Source of the DNA: Actinernus sp. WN-2022
Lineage: Eukaryota; Cnidaria; Anthozoa; Actiniaria; Actinernidae
DNA length: 64,000 nucleotides
Reading direction: 5' to 3'
Assembly: GCA_030867875.1 (NCBI GenBank)
Contig: JAOWCC010000577.1
Location: forward strand, 147,676,344-147,740,343
The notes beneath the pieces are model-generated. The model was not told where the DNA came from, ran no database searches, and was given only the letters and a program-made list of their open reading frames with translations. Both the position numbers and the translations under genes were made by a program. This document shows, in pieces, positions 34,201 to 43,900 of this stretch (positions are counted from its first letter, which is position 1; each line of letters begins with the position of its first letter).

Positions 34201-36587
34201 ATGTCTGTGTTTGATGGTGGATACCCTAAGTGGTACCAAACTCCTGATTTTGACCCCTAAAAGGTACGACGAGCATCCATGTACCCCTCACATAAGGGAG
34301 TCCCCCCCGGGACATATTGTCAATGAAACAAAACATAGCCTCTTTCAATATTTAAACTGAGCACACAGCGTGCTGTGGTCACCAATAAAGCAGTCAGCCA
34401 ATCACCTGCTTGGATTTCGTACTGTGTAGGAAGTTGGAATATTAATAGCTAATAAATAGCCTTTTAGGCTCTTGATTTCTCACCTGAAATGCACTGAAGA
34501 TGTAGTTTGTCACTGTAAACAAGGGAACCACTCACGTGAGTTCATTAATTTGAAGAAGCAAATCAAATTCCTTTTAGGGGAAAAATGCTACTTCGTGTTT
34601 CGTGCTACAGTGTGCATCTTTAAGAGAATAGTCCCAACATGACATCAATATCTGTATTTTGTTTTATACAATAATTAGCGGGGATAAAAAAAGAAATACA
34701 TAATGACTTCCCATAAAACACCTGTTCTCTAATAACACATGACTGGACCAATCAGAGCGCACGAATCACATGCATATAATGTATTCAAGTTCGCAGTGAA
34801 GTTCCTTTTTCAGGCAGTATACACTTAGGGTGCGTTCGATTGACCGTATTCCGAAATAAGAATACACAGAATGATCACTACAAATCGCTTATATCGGGAT
34901 CATTTAGCCACTGGAATAGTAAATGTGTCCTGAATATCATATGTCAGCAAGTGTTTGTAGCTTACAGTATAAAATGTACCTGAACCAGTGATTTTCAGAG
35001 ATTATTCCATCTATTCTTATTCCAGAATACGGTCAATCGAACGCGCCCTTATTTCGATAAACGTTGTCGGTCAAAGAAAAAATAAAAGGGAAAACGTCGA
35101 CTGATTTCAATAATTCGCATAGGACATAAACTAAAAGAAAAATGTGCCAGTTCCTGGATGACATGGCTTCATTAGGAAAACATTCGGCACTAGTCAAGTC
35201 ACTATATTCAGGGCCGCAGCTTTCCTATTTCCCTCAGACGTTTTTTTAAAAATAGGTATACATGCATCAGTTACAACCATTCGTTATTTTCTTCCCGTTC
35301 AAATCGATTCGAATGCTTTTTATTTTGCATTTGTGCGGGTTTAGTCTGAAACAGGACTGCGATGTAAGCCAGTAGCGACAAAGTCAAAGGCGCTTGGTTT
35401 CTAAAAAAAACTAACGTCTTTGTAAAAACGATAGGACATTGCAAAGTCAGGCCGTCTATTAATCTGATGGAGAATATTTACATGTCCAATTGGCATTTTG
35501 ATCAGTAACCAGCCACTTGACAAGACTTGCGATGGTTTGTACTCGTTTAGAGCGGTGTTCGAACCTGCTTTGGTTTTGCGTTTGTTTAGCTTTTCTGTTG
35601 GCTGTGAAAAATGTTCCAATGGGGCTTTTGCAGGAATGCATGTCACACGGTTGTCATTACGAGATGACAAAAAAAAATTCACTTCATTTATTTAAAGGAA
35701 CTTTAACAAAACCTAAAATAAATATGCTATTTTCCACCTCCAATCGATTGTCGATCTTTCTAATAAAAATAGTGTTTTGAAGTTTGTTTGCCGTCCAGTA
35801 AAGCCTTTCCCATGGGATTACGTGCGCAATTCATTGGTTATTGAAGTGAGCCGGCATAGCCTGGATGCCAGTGCAGAGGTCCTTCTCGCTAAGTTTACTC
35901 ACGATCAGCGAGTGGCCGTCGGCGCTCTTGAGTAAACTTAGCGAGGACCTCTGGGGTATATTATAAGCACGTGACGGTTTCCTAAAAAAGGGCCTATTAT
36001 CAGCCAACAAATTTTAAACTAAAACCAAACATTACTTTGGCTGATTGGTCACGCAATCGATGTTCGTTTTAGCGCGAGTTATCCAAGATTGCGCTACCCT
36101 GAGTACCAGAGGAACCTCTGGTATCCAGGGTACGATTGCACTCTAACTAGCGCCTAATGCATTTGTTGAACTTGCAGCCACGACTACACCTTGCCCACTG
36201 CGTCAACCAGAGTGCAGGGACTGCTTGAAGGACGACCTCTGCTACTGGTGCGGAGCCAACAAGAAGTGCTCCTTCTACCCATCGCAAGAATACAGGCCAG
36301 ACGACTGCCCCATAGACGAGACTTTCCACGGGAGCTGTTCACATATGAAACTCTATATCGTGCTCATCCCTATCCTTTGTATAGTTTTCATTCCTGTCAT
36401 CACGTACTTGGTTCTGTGGATCATCACGTGTTGTATACAGGCCAATGGATATGACGAGCTGAGTGATACTGACAGCAGCGACGACAGAAAACCAAAAAAA
36501 GACAAGAAACCCATCAAACTACAGCATGCATCGCCTCGCAGCAAAACTGATGAACTCAAGAAGAAGTACGGACTAGGAAAACCCTAA
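27756..36587 (+). CDS. PTTG1IP-like PSI-repeat type I membrane protein
   Basis: A two-exon gene (27756-28266 and 36178-36587, phase-1 junction) encodes 306 residues. A signal peptide (about 1-20) is followed by three cysteine-rich PSI-type modules at about 44-87, 119-167 and 175-224, each with C-x2-C..W-C-type spacing (NCEECRLQSSCQWC, NCSQCTNSSGLCAWC, ECRDCLKDDLCYWC). One transmembrane helix (about 228-256) leads into a short basic cytoplasmic tail ending DELKKKYGLGKP. The tail KKYGL and the Cys-x-Trp-Cys pattern match PTTG1IP (pituitary tumor-transforming gene 1 interacting protein), but that protein has a single PSI module and is about 180 residues long. N-x-S/T sites are present. AATAAA lies at 36692. 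The role in this organism is not known. Confidence 0.85.
29551..29572 (+). repeat. Poly-C tract
   Basis: An uninterrupted run of about 22 C inside the intron. Confidence 0.9.
30535..30881. repeat. Foldback with CGATC-rich loop
   Basis: Perfect inverted arms of about 63 bp (30535-30597 and 30819-30881; inner text TGGCACATGTCCTTGTAATT) enclose a loop. The loop's first half (30607-30735) is a degenerate array of 8-bp units around CGATCCAC with many GATC sites. Confidence 0.9.
31221..32238. repeat. 1-kb palindromic element, ~265-bp arms
   Basis: The left arm (31221-31487) and right arm (about 31975-32238) are inverted copies, from AAAAAAGAATAATAAG outward to CAAACACGAAT inward. Each arm contains its own smaller palindrome around GATTCCAAATAT..ATATTTGGAAC. 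The centre is non-coding and contains a tRNA-like unit. Confidence 0.85.
31796..31866 (-). repeat. tRNA-like unit
   Basis: On the minus strand, TAATGGTGTAATGG (box-A-like) is followed by AGGTTCGAGAC (box-B-like) and then a T-rich run. It lies in the centre of the 1-kb palindrome and is not a functional tRNA by folding. Confidence 0.5.
32262..32345 (+). repeat. tRNA-like unit
   Basis: CTAGTAGAGTAGTGG (box-A-like) and GTGGTTCGAACTCC (box B) are followed by GGCAGACTTTTTC, with a poly-T that could stop RNA polymerase III. Arm pairing is poor. It resembles the units at 1015 and 31796. Confidence 0.55.
32639..32775. repeat. Hairpin with GGGGCTGCGCCCC centre
   Basis: Arms GTTTGCCCGTGGTAACAAAACAC and GTGTTTTGATACCACGGGCAAAC surround a GC-rich palindromic core. 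The design (long arms, CTCGAG-type core) resembles the inner palindromes of the 1-kb element nearby. Confidence 0.8.
32929..32985. repeat. Short hairpin
   Basis: AACAAAATAATGC and GCATTATTTTGTCA form inverted arms around a loop of about 25 bp. Confidence 0.7.
34008..34311. mobile_element. hAT-like MITE with 8-bp target duplication
   Basis: The element begins CCCCGGGGGGGGACTCCC and ends GGGAGTCCCCCCCGGG, with inner text GATGCTCGTCG inverted at the other end. ACATATTG flanks both sides (34000-34007 and 34312-34319), an 8-bp duplication as made by hAT-type transposases. The phrase GACCCCTAAAAGGTAC repeats inside. No coding sequence. Confidence 0.85.
34828..35048. mobile_element. Harbinger-like MITE, copy 2
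   Basis: GGGTGCGTTCGATTGACCG at the left and CGGTCAATCGAACGCGCCC at the right bound 221 bp, flanked by TTA on both sides (34825-34827 and 35049-35051). This is the same family as 20576-20786, inserted in the opposite orientation. Confidence 0.85.
35619..35995. mobile_element. MITE of the GGCCCTTTGCAG family, copy 2
   Basis: It shares the interior CCACCTCCAATCGATTGTCG and GCACGTGAC with copy 1 (19540-19821). Its ends are more decayed, and it is interrupted near its right side by a separate hairpin element (35868-35955). Confidence 0.75.
35868..35955. repeat. Hairpin inserted in a MITE
   Basis: Arms CAGAGGTCC..CTCGCTAAGTTTACTCA and TGAGTAAACTTAGCGAGGACCTCTG (about 25 bp) surround a loop of about 27 bp; they interrupt the enclosing MITE. 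Confidence 0.8.
36095..36132. repeat. Perfect-core hairpin close to a splice acceptor
   Basis: TACCCTG..TACCAGAGG and CCTCTGGTA..CAGGGTA form a 38-bp near-perfect palindrome ending 45 bp upstream of the exon 2 boundary of the PTTG1IP-like gene. Confidence 0.8.
36178..36587 (+). CDS. PTTG1IP-like exon 2
   Basis: Begins after TTGCAG and completes an Ala codon with the last base of exon 1. Codes for the third PSI module, the transmembrane helix, an acidic-then-basic tail and TAA at 36585. Frame and phase agree with exon 1. Confidence 0.88.
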
Positions 36588-36691
36588 ACGACATCTGGGA
36601 GATTATGTATGGTCTATGGAAATACTTCATAGTCAGCAAACAAATTAACCATAAAATGGATGAAAGTGCCGTATAAATCAGAGCTTTCCTA

Positions 36692-36697
36692 AATAAA
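36692..36697 (+). terminator. Polyadenylation signal AATAAA
   Basis: AATAAA lies 105 bp after the stop of the PTTG1IP-like gene. Confidence 0.6.
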
Positions 36698-36699
36698 TA

Positions 36700-37186
36700 C
36701 AGCTGTGTTGAGTCACACGGATGAACGGAGCCGTTCATGGAAAAGAACTATTTCACCAAGCTATTTTTGGGTATTCCTTTGGTTTGGGTTTGCCCGAGCT
36801 TCTTCAGTCACATCCCAACGTGCCATGTATCACAATACCAATGGGACACTTCAGCAACGAGTAGGGGGCTGGGGCGAGTTCAGTTTCGCAAAGGCGCTTG
36901 GGATTGTTACTGGGGACAGTTAGTTCCTGTACTCCGATTGCAACATTACACATTACACTGTAGCTCTATTGTTTTTGTAATGCACGTTCTAAAGGTTAGG
37001 GTGTTTTGTATTGTTGGGTAAGCCAATGCTGTGGCTCGTTTCGAGCGGTACAGGCCGGCTCTCAGTTGACTGGTAGCGATTTAAATGCCATGTGCACTAA
37101 ACAGGATCAGAACTTAGTGTCAATAAGTAGCAGATTTTCGAGATGCCAGCTTTATTTTCTAATAATAAAAAAAACTATTTTTTTAT
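36700..37186. other. Non-coding stretch, no gene recognised
   Basis: Only short random frames were seen. Confidence 0.4.
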
Positions 37187-37250
37187 GGACCCTGAAACAA
37201 CCATGCAAAGCGCTGATCAAAGTCAGGACCCGGATAAATCACAGATCGGA
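37187..37250 (+). repeat. Dispersed motif, copy 2 of 4
   Basis: Contains CCTGAAACAACC, GCTGATCAAAGTCAGGACCC and ATCACAGATCG, matching the copy at 9117 (-). Confidence 0.7.
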
Positions 37251-37308
37251 TATATTGGAATTTAGCGTGTGGCATATGAACTGGTAGCGTTTTGTAAAAA
37301 CTCTGTAC

Positions 37309-37461
37309 CTGGGGCTGATTCAGGGGGGGGAGGGGAGGGGGTTACATCGAAACCCCCTTTCTCTCGCTCGCTTACAATAGACAAAGAAATTACCAAATAT
37401 TTTAGCGCTCGCGTATATCGAACCCCCTCGATCACACAGAATCCTGGATCCGCCCCTAGTG
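37309..37461. mobile_element. G-rich MITE-like element
   Basis: A left end CTGGGGCTGATTCAGGGG and a right end ATCCTGGATCCGCCCCTAG are imperfectly inverted, with inverted inner phrases ATCGAAACCCCC and ATCGAACCCCC in direct sense. About 150 bp, non-coding. Confidence 0.5.
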
Positions 37462-37464
37462 TAC

Positions 37465-38885
37465 TCTGCCACCAATTTGTAAGAAATATACTACTCTGTT
37501 TGTGGAAATATATATTTATCAATGGAAACCGATCTATGGTTTCCATATAACCTTTTCTTGTATTTCCGTGTTTCAGTTCCTGGTTTTTCCAAACCCCGAA
37601 AAACCAAAAACGACAATTCCTACACATGCAAAAAATGAAGACCTAGAAAACCACCAAAAACTGCGAAGCAAACCACTGTCTAAACCAATGTAAAACCATA
37701 AAGCGCGACAAAACAAAACAAAAATGGAAACGTGTGGAAAACACACTAATATTTCAATACCATGCAAAAGGTCATCGTCGGGGGCCGCTATTATGGTAAC
37801 ATACAAAATTGCCGCGAAACGCTCACAACTGGAAACTAACAGATTTTTTTTTTTAAACACACGAAAAACAATAAGACAACTTTTGAAAAACGAGAAACGA
37901 CAGGGAAAACATACGGAAAACCAAGGTTATATGGAAATCAGCACATCGTTGCACCATTGATTGGAGTGACCGATTCGATCAATATGATAACTCAATTGGC
38001 CGGTAACAAAACGAGCAGGGGACTGGGACCGAGTTTATCAGAATTACTCTAATTCTAAAATGAAGTTCATCACATGATAGAGCATGTTGAAATTAGCATG
38101 TATGCCAAGTTTGATGTTATTCAAGTGAATCCTGTCTGAATTATAAGCAATTGAAATTTCTTTGTCCCACCAAAATTTTACAATGAATGTATGGTTTGGA
38201 GGGACAACGTTAAAAAATAAGAGTATTGACATATTTGATGCCTTCTAGCATAGTCAATATTGAGCCAAAGTTCACCAAACTTTCCAGACTAGCTAAGTTT
38301 GATGTTCTTTTGGAAAATAATGCTCATTTTGACTAGTTATTAATTGGATTAGTTTTACTGACTCGGTTCCAGTCCCCCGCTCTTTTTGTTATAATAGCTA
38401 TACACCACTTTCATAAATGCGTATTCCCGTTTCGATAGTTTATCCACATGTACACAAAACATAAACATTACCATAATATGAAAGAGCATGTCAACATTTG
38501 TGATTTTGTGAAATTTGAGTGATGTGGCCTATAAAGCAATGGAATTTCAGCTATTTGAAATTAGAGAGATTTGTACGAGGAAAACAACGGAGGCCTTTCT
38601 AGCCTCGCTTTCGTGTTGTTTTTGCATTAGAAATGCCAATCATTCTATTGCTCTTGAACTGAACACGTGTTAATGTGATCTTTCATGCATTAGTTTCCCT
38701 TTACAGATTAACCTTCCAAATTATGAAAATTTGGAGGCGGCCATTATGGTGGTTAATTCACCAAATAACAATGTGTAATCACGGTAATACTAGCGTTTTT
38801 GTTTAATAAATACTTAGTAGCATTTCTAATATTAAGCCTGGTTTCTTAACTTTAAATGTTCTGGAAAGCAACTTTTTATGAGGTT
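37465..38885. other. Non-coding stretch, no gene recognised
   Basis: An A-rich part (37590-37960) on the + strand, then AT-rich sequence without recognisable features. Confidence 0.4.
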
Positions 38886-38890
38886 TTTGT

Positions 38891-39277
38891 GCCTCACTGG
38901 TTAGCTCAGTTGGCAGAGCACGGGTCTAGAGTCCCGGTCTAGAGTGCGGGAGGTCGGGGGTTCGAATCCCGGCCGCGTCCTTGGGCAGGGACGTTTATAA
39001 GCCGTTGGCCTTGTCTCCTACTTCTAATCAGTATTTGAAAGGGACGTGAAAGAACCCGTTGTACTACTCGAAAAAGAGCAGGGGATTGTCACCCGGTACA
39101 GCAGCCTGGCCATTGCACTAACCACACTCAACATTGTAAACTGCGTGGCAGCTATTAGCGCCTTGAAGCAGTCCGAATAATTCACCGACGGGATATGTCA
39201 GTCATATGTAAAGCGCCATGAAACTGTGGTTGATATGGCGCTATATAAATATGGCCATTATTATTATTATTTAATAA
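38891..39277 (+). mobile_element. tRNA-derived SINE with L2-like tail
   Basis: A tRNA-like head has box A GGTTAGCTCAGTTGG (38899-38913) and box B GGTTCGAATCC (38959-38969). A body of about 250 bp follows. The 3' end reads GTAAAGCGCCATG and GGCGCTATATAAAT, resembling the conserved L2-LINE tail, then (ATT)n at 39256-39274. SINEs of this type borrow the enzymes of a partner LINE. The orientation and the short tandem tail are intact. Confidence 0.88.
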
Positions 39278-39320
39278 TTTTGTTTTAAAGAATACATGTA
39301 CCATACATTTATACAGTACC

Positions 39321-39742
39321 AGTGTTCATTCTAGAAACGAAGCATTTCTCTCATTGCTCTCAAATTTTTCGCCTCTTGTATCTCAAAAAGGGATGACTTA
39401 GCGGCGGGTGTAAAGTACTGGTCAGGTTACAGGTCAGGTCACTTCTTGTTTACCTGTGAACCCTAGCTATAGGTGAGTGAGAACCCGTCGTTTACCTGTG
39501 AACTCGTCCGATGGTTTGGGTTAGGTTTGTGGTTAGGGTTAGGATTTGTCTTAGAATTAACAACCTGACCTGTGACCTGTACTTTATACCCGCCGGAGGA
39601 CTTAGTGTTTTTCATAATCTGAATCATTCTATCAGTGCGAAGTGTCGCATTCGACATGTTTAACATTCGACATGTTTCACATTAAGCGATAATGATTGTA
39701 AGAGTGCGAGAATATCGCAAACTCGCACCCAAGAATGAACAC
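39321..39742. mobile_element. MITE, TIR AGTGTTCATTCTAG, copy A (interrupted)
   Basis: Left end AGTGTTCATTCTAGAAAC and right end AAGAATGAACAC. The interior (CTCATTGCT, TATCTCAAAAAGGGA, CTGAATCATTCTAT, AGTGTCGCATTC) matches copy B at 43702-43920. A second MITE is inserted at 39402-39595. Confidence 0.8.
39402..39595. mobile_element. Nested MITE with ~10-bp target duplication
   Basis: CGGCGGGTGTAAAGTAC and GTACTTTATACCCGCCG bound 194 bp. The flanks are GATGACTTAG (39392-39401) and GAGGACTTAG (39596-39605), a 10-bp duplication with one change, as made by Mutator-like transposases. Inside is a TTAGGGTTAGG-like run. Confidence 0.8.
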
Positions 39743-39744
39743 CG

Positions 39745-40190
39745 AGTATCTTCTTCGTCATCTTAGATGCTTCGTTAAAATGGGTCCACTACGAATAAAT
39801 TAGCAACACGTGAATATCCTGCAAGATTAGTTTTATTCAATTCAATTTATGACATATTCAATTTCATAATCACCCTATGGCAGATATCAACTAGCCCCTT
39901 TCAGTATGGCTATACTGAGATATGGTACGTACCGGGTTTATACAGACTTCAGAACTTTTCCTTCAAGGATGTTTGAAGGACTTTTCAAGGACTTCATATC
40001 CACGGGATCACACTTCATGACCTCAAAATTCTATGCAATTTAGATCCCATGTATAGACCCTTTCCGCCTTTGACTCGTTTGCACGATGAATCATTCAGTG
40101 CCGCTCTAACGATCTGAGGCTGTTTTACTGTCTTCCCAACATCCAATGAGGTTTCAACAAAATTCAAATAGAAAACATAATCTGTCAAAA
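39745..40190. other. Non-coding stretch, no gene recognised
   Basis: No gene was recognised. Near 39960-39995 the phrases AAGGATGTTTGAAGGACTTTTCAAGGACTT look like a degenerate prelude to the minisatellite that follows. Confidence 0.45.
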
Positions 40191-40192
40191 TG

Positions 40193-40508
40193 CAAGGACT
40201 TTTCAATGACCTGGCAGTATTACAAGGACTTTTCAATGACCTGGCAGTATTACAAGGACTTTTCAATGACCTGGCAGTATTACAAGGACTTTTCAATGAC
40301 CTGGCAGTATTACAAGGACTTTTCAATGACCTGGCAGTATTACAAGGACTTTTCAATGACCTGGCAGTATTACAAGGACTTTTCAATGACCTGGCAGTAT
40401 TACAAGGACTTTTCAATGACCTGGCAGTATTACAAGGACTTTTCAATGACCTGGCAGTATTACAAGGACTTTTCAATGACCTGGCAGTATTACAAGGACT
40501 TTTCAATG
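40193..40508. repeat. 30-bp minisatellite, 10.5 identical copies
   Basis: The unit CAAGGACTTTTCAATGACCT plus GGCAGTATTA repeats ten times without change and ends in a half copy. Because 30 is divisible by 3, long open frames appear on both strands, but these repeat a 10-residue peptide and are not genes. It lies about 300 bp beyond the 3' end of PRDX5. Confidence 0.95.
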
Positions 40509-40709
40509 CCTGTGTGAACCATAGGACCCATAGATATGCATGACAGTTTCAAAATTTTGATTCAAATGTTGGCCTAAAAACTTGGGTCAATATTGAAAGC
40601 ACTGAACAAACACTCCATGCCCATGTCATTAGAACATCTGGAGATTGATTGTAACCCCCAAATAACCCATGATGTTCATATCACAAGGCCTATCTAAATT
40701 TCTTAGTGA

Positions 40710-40715
40710 TTTATT
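40710..40715 (-). terminator. PRDX5 polyadenylation signal
   Basis: On the minus strand AATAAA lies about 100 bp after the PRDX5 stop codon at 40815-40817. Confidence 0.65.
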
Positions 40716-40814
40716 ACAAAATTTAACACAATACACTCACTCCTGCCAATCACATTAGCCATACTAAGTGTTCTACAGTTGACTTATCAATACATTGGCC
40801 ATTAAGTAAGGGTT

Positions 40815-40920
40815 CTACAGTTGGCTTATCAATACATTGGCCAAGCTGCATGTCAGACCCGTCCCATCAGGCTCTACATTGATGTGCTTCACAGTGCTGT
40901 CTTCGATCACCATTGAATAC
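40815..40920 (-). CDS. PRDX5: PRDX5 exon 7
   Basis: Begins after CATTAG, completing an Arg codon, and encodes YSMVIEDSTVKHINVEPDG, then GTGLTCSLA with the resolving Cys, and ends ISQL-stop (TAG at 40817-40815). Confidence 0.95.
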
Positions 40921-43900
40921 CTAATGAAACAATGCTGGGGTTAATTGTAGCTCATCAACAGAATTTGGATGATGTTGGCAGTGATTAATTTTTGCCAATA
41001 TAACTTGTCTTTCTTTGAGCTACTCATGCATGCCCTTTTCAAATTCAGCCTTCTCAAAAATGATTTTAAGGAGCAGGATAATTGGGTGCAGCAGTGCCTG
41101 CTGAGACCAGAAGACAATAGTGTGGTGAACAATAACGGCAAATAGAATGTGTCTGTCTTGGAACTATTATACAAATAGTGTGTGTCTGTCGAGGAATTAT
41201 CGGCTGTTATAGTTCACCACAACATTTTGGTGCATGCTCATTGGCCAAAAGCAATCATGTGACATGATTCGGAGCCTGGTTTGACTCAAATTTAAGCATG
41301 ATACACCATATAAATAAGATATGTAGTTCCTCTTTTTACCATCTACACAACATAGGCCGCATTAGAAAATATATTTCATGCAAAACTACTAAACTACTTG
41401 TACACGCTTTCATTACTAGCAAGATCGATTACTGTAACAGTTTACTATACGGCCTCCTTAAGTCTCACATAGCTAAACTTCAACGTGTACAGAACGCTGC
41501 AGCTCGAGTTGTTATGAATGTACCACCCTTTTGTCATATCACACCTGTACTCACCGATCTTCATTGGCTACCTGTTGCATATCGTATTCAGTTTAAGATT
41601 TTGATTATTACGTTTAAATGTTTATATGGCCTAGCACCCTTGTATTTATCTGAACTTGTATATATATCTACTCCTACTGGATTATTACAACCTACGCTCT
41701 GGTAACTCTCTGCGTTTGGTGCCGGCAAGCACCAAGTCTAAAATCACACTTGGTGATCATTCATTTAAGGCTGCCGCACCTAAGCTGTGGAACAAATTAC
41801 CCTCCGAACTACGTAATGTAAGTAACCTGCCAAGCTTTAAATCTCAACTTAAGACTTACTTGTTTAAACTAGCCTTTGATCTATAGTTTGTATATATTTA
41901 TTTATTATTTATCTAGACGTATATGTAATGCGTGCATGAACATATTCACATGTAATGCGTGCAATATAAATTATATATTATTATTATTTATGATAGTTGT
42001 CATCCGCGGAGGCAAACTATAACTGAGGCAATAGTGCCCGCTGAGAGCAGAACACAATTTTGTGATGAACAATAATGACAAAATAATAGTGTGTCCATCG
42101 AGTAATTATTGGCTGATACATGTAGCTGCATGTGGAAATTTGATGTTCTTAAAACAAATATAAGCCTGAGAACGATTAAGTACAAGGGCTTATGTGGTAG
42201 TTTTCAGAACATCAAATTTCCGCTCTGGTTGGCTACTCGAACATGGGATATCCTTTGCTATTCACCACTGAGCGAAGCAGCTATCACCTTGCACAAGTTT
42301 TTGTCCATTTGACAGAAAATATAATAACTATTTGGTGCTGGCTATTCACCTGTGTGGCAATATATACTAAAACAATTATTCACCTCAGTGTAGGTGAATA
42401 GTGGTGGATATTTACCTCATTGAAGCGGCTAAGTAAATATCCACCACTAATTCACCTCCACTTTGGTGAACAATTGTTAAATATAGGGTGGAAGGAAAAA
42501 ACATACCGTTTGGACCTGACATTCCCAAGAAATGGTGTGGCATCAAGCTCCATGTCCACTGCCTATAAAATAAACCGTCATAATATTGAATGTTTAGCAC
42601 CAAAAAATGTGTGCAATGACACACTTTGCCAACCCTACACATTTGATTCAACAAAAAATAAATACAATGCATAACTGTCACATTATACAAAAGGAAAACT
42701 TAATTGAAAATGAAAATGGTGACTGGAGCTCTACATGTAGTAGCAGGGAGAAACCAAATTCCCATATTAAAGCTACATGTACTCTACTTATGACACTAAT
42801 AAATCCTTATCATTGCTCCAGATGTGAAATACATGAAATGACAAGTACACAAGTTTGACCAATACTTATTATGCATGTGGATTTTTTTCAAACAAGCAGC
42901 TCAAAGTCTAAAGAACAGAAAGGTATTGAACTAAGGCTCATGTGAACAGGCTATTTATCATAATTTATTTCCTGAACCTAGAATATATATTATTTCATAA
43001 ACTCAAACTTGACAAAACTTACTTTGGTAAATTGGCCATGCACATCTGCAAGCATCTGGATCTAAAGTATATAAAGGGCAACATACAAGTTCAAATTATT
43101 CAACCAAGCTTCTAAAATGCTCCCACTGCATAAATAAATTAGTGACGTACATACATGTATATTACATGCATAATGTACATTAGCGGACCTATCTCTATAT
43201 AAGTAACGTAATTACTACTTTGGTACGAATTGTACGATTCGTACGGTAACGTCATATTCGTACAACGATAATACCTAATCCTGACTACAAACCTAACCCA
43301 AACCCTCCACCAGGGTTTAGGGTGTTTAGAGCTAATTAGTAATTTGTACAGTCGTTCGTACAATTCGTACCGATAGAATAATCCTTCATTACTGTAAAAT
43401 CCTGATTATAAGATGGTAATTGGCTTATACAACTTTACAAGGAATTTTAAGGGAGCTTATAATTATAACCAGGTGGGATTCTATCTTTATACCAGCTACA
43501 CCGATGGGCTTGTAACACTCTGAAATGAATTTACACGTACCAAAATTTACTTTAATGCTTTTCAATTAACACTGGCCTTTTTACTATCCATGCATAGTAC
43601 ACAATTTGTTAGACAAATTAAAGTGTTCAATTGACAAGTTTTCGTTTTACTTCCAGTGTAATTTGAAGCATGAAACATATATTACACTATAAAGTACAGT
43701 CAGTGTTCATCCTAGAAACAAAGCATGGTGGGATATTTCTCTCATTGCTTCTCAAATTTTGCAAGAATAAAATTTTATTGTATCTCAAAAAGGGACATTA
43801 GTGTCACAGAATCTGAATCATTCTATGAGTGTGAAAAGTGTCGCATTCATGTTGAACATTAGCGATAATCAGTCGTAAAAGTGTGAGAATATTGCAAAAT

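Larger units (their letters stand above)
28267..36177 (+). other. Intron of the PTTG1IP-like gene, repeat-filled
   Basis: A 7.9-kb intron running GTGAGT...TTGCAG. It holds a poly-C tract, a GATC-rich foldback, a 1-kb palindrome, tRNA-like units and several MITEs, listed separately. The stretches 28270-29550, 29575-30534, 32990-34000, 34320-34824 and 35052-35618 show no gene or clear repeat. Confidence 0.8.

Noticed and set aside
38891..38978. Functional tRNA gene
   Set aside because: The head is too long between the boxes and is followed directly by a SINE body and (ATT)n tail.
40193..40508. CRISPR-like array
   Set aside because: Units are directly tandem without spacers, and the genome is eukaryotic.
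40015..40543. Long open frames on both strands with a 10-residue repeated peptide
   Set aside because: They are a by-product of a 30-bp minisatellite whose length is divisible by three; no start context, splice site or homology supports translation.
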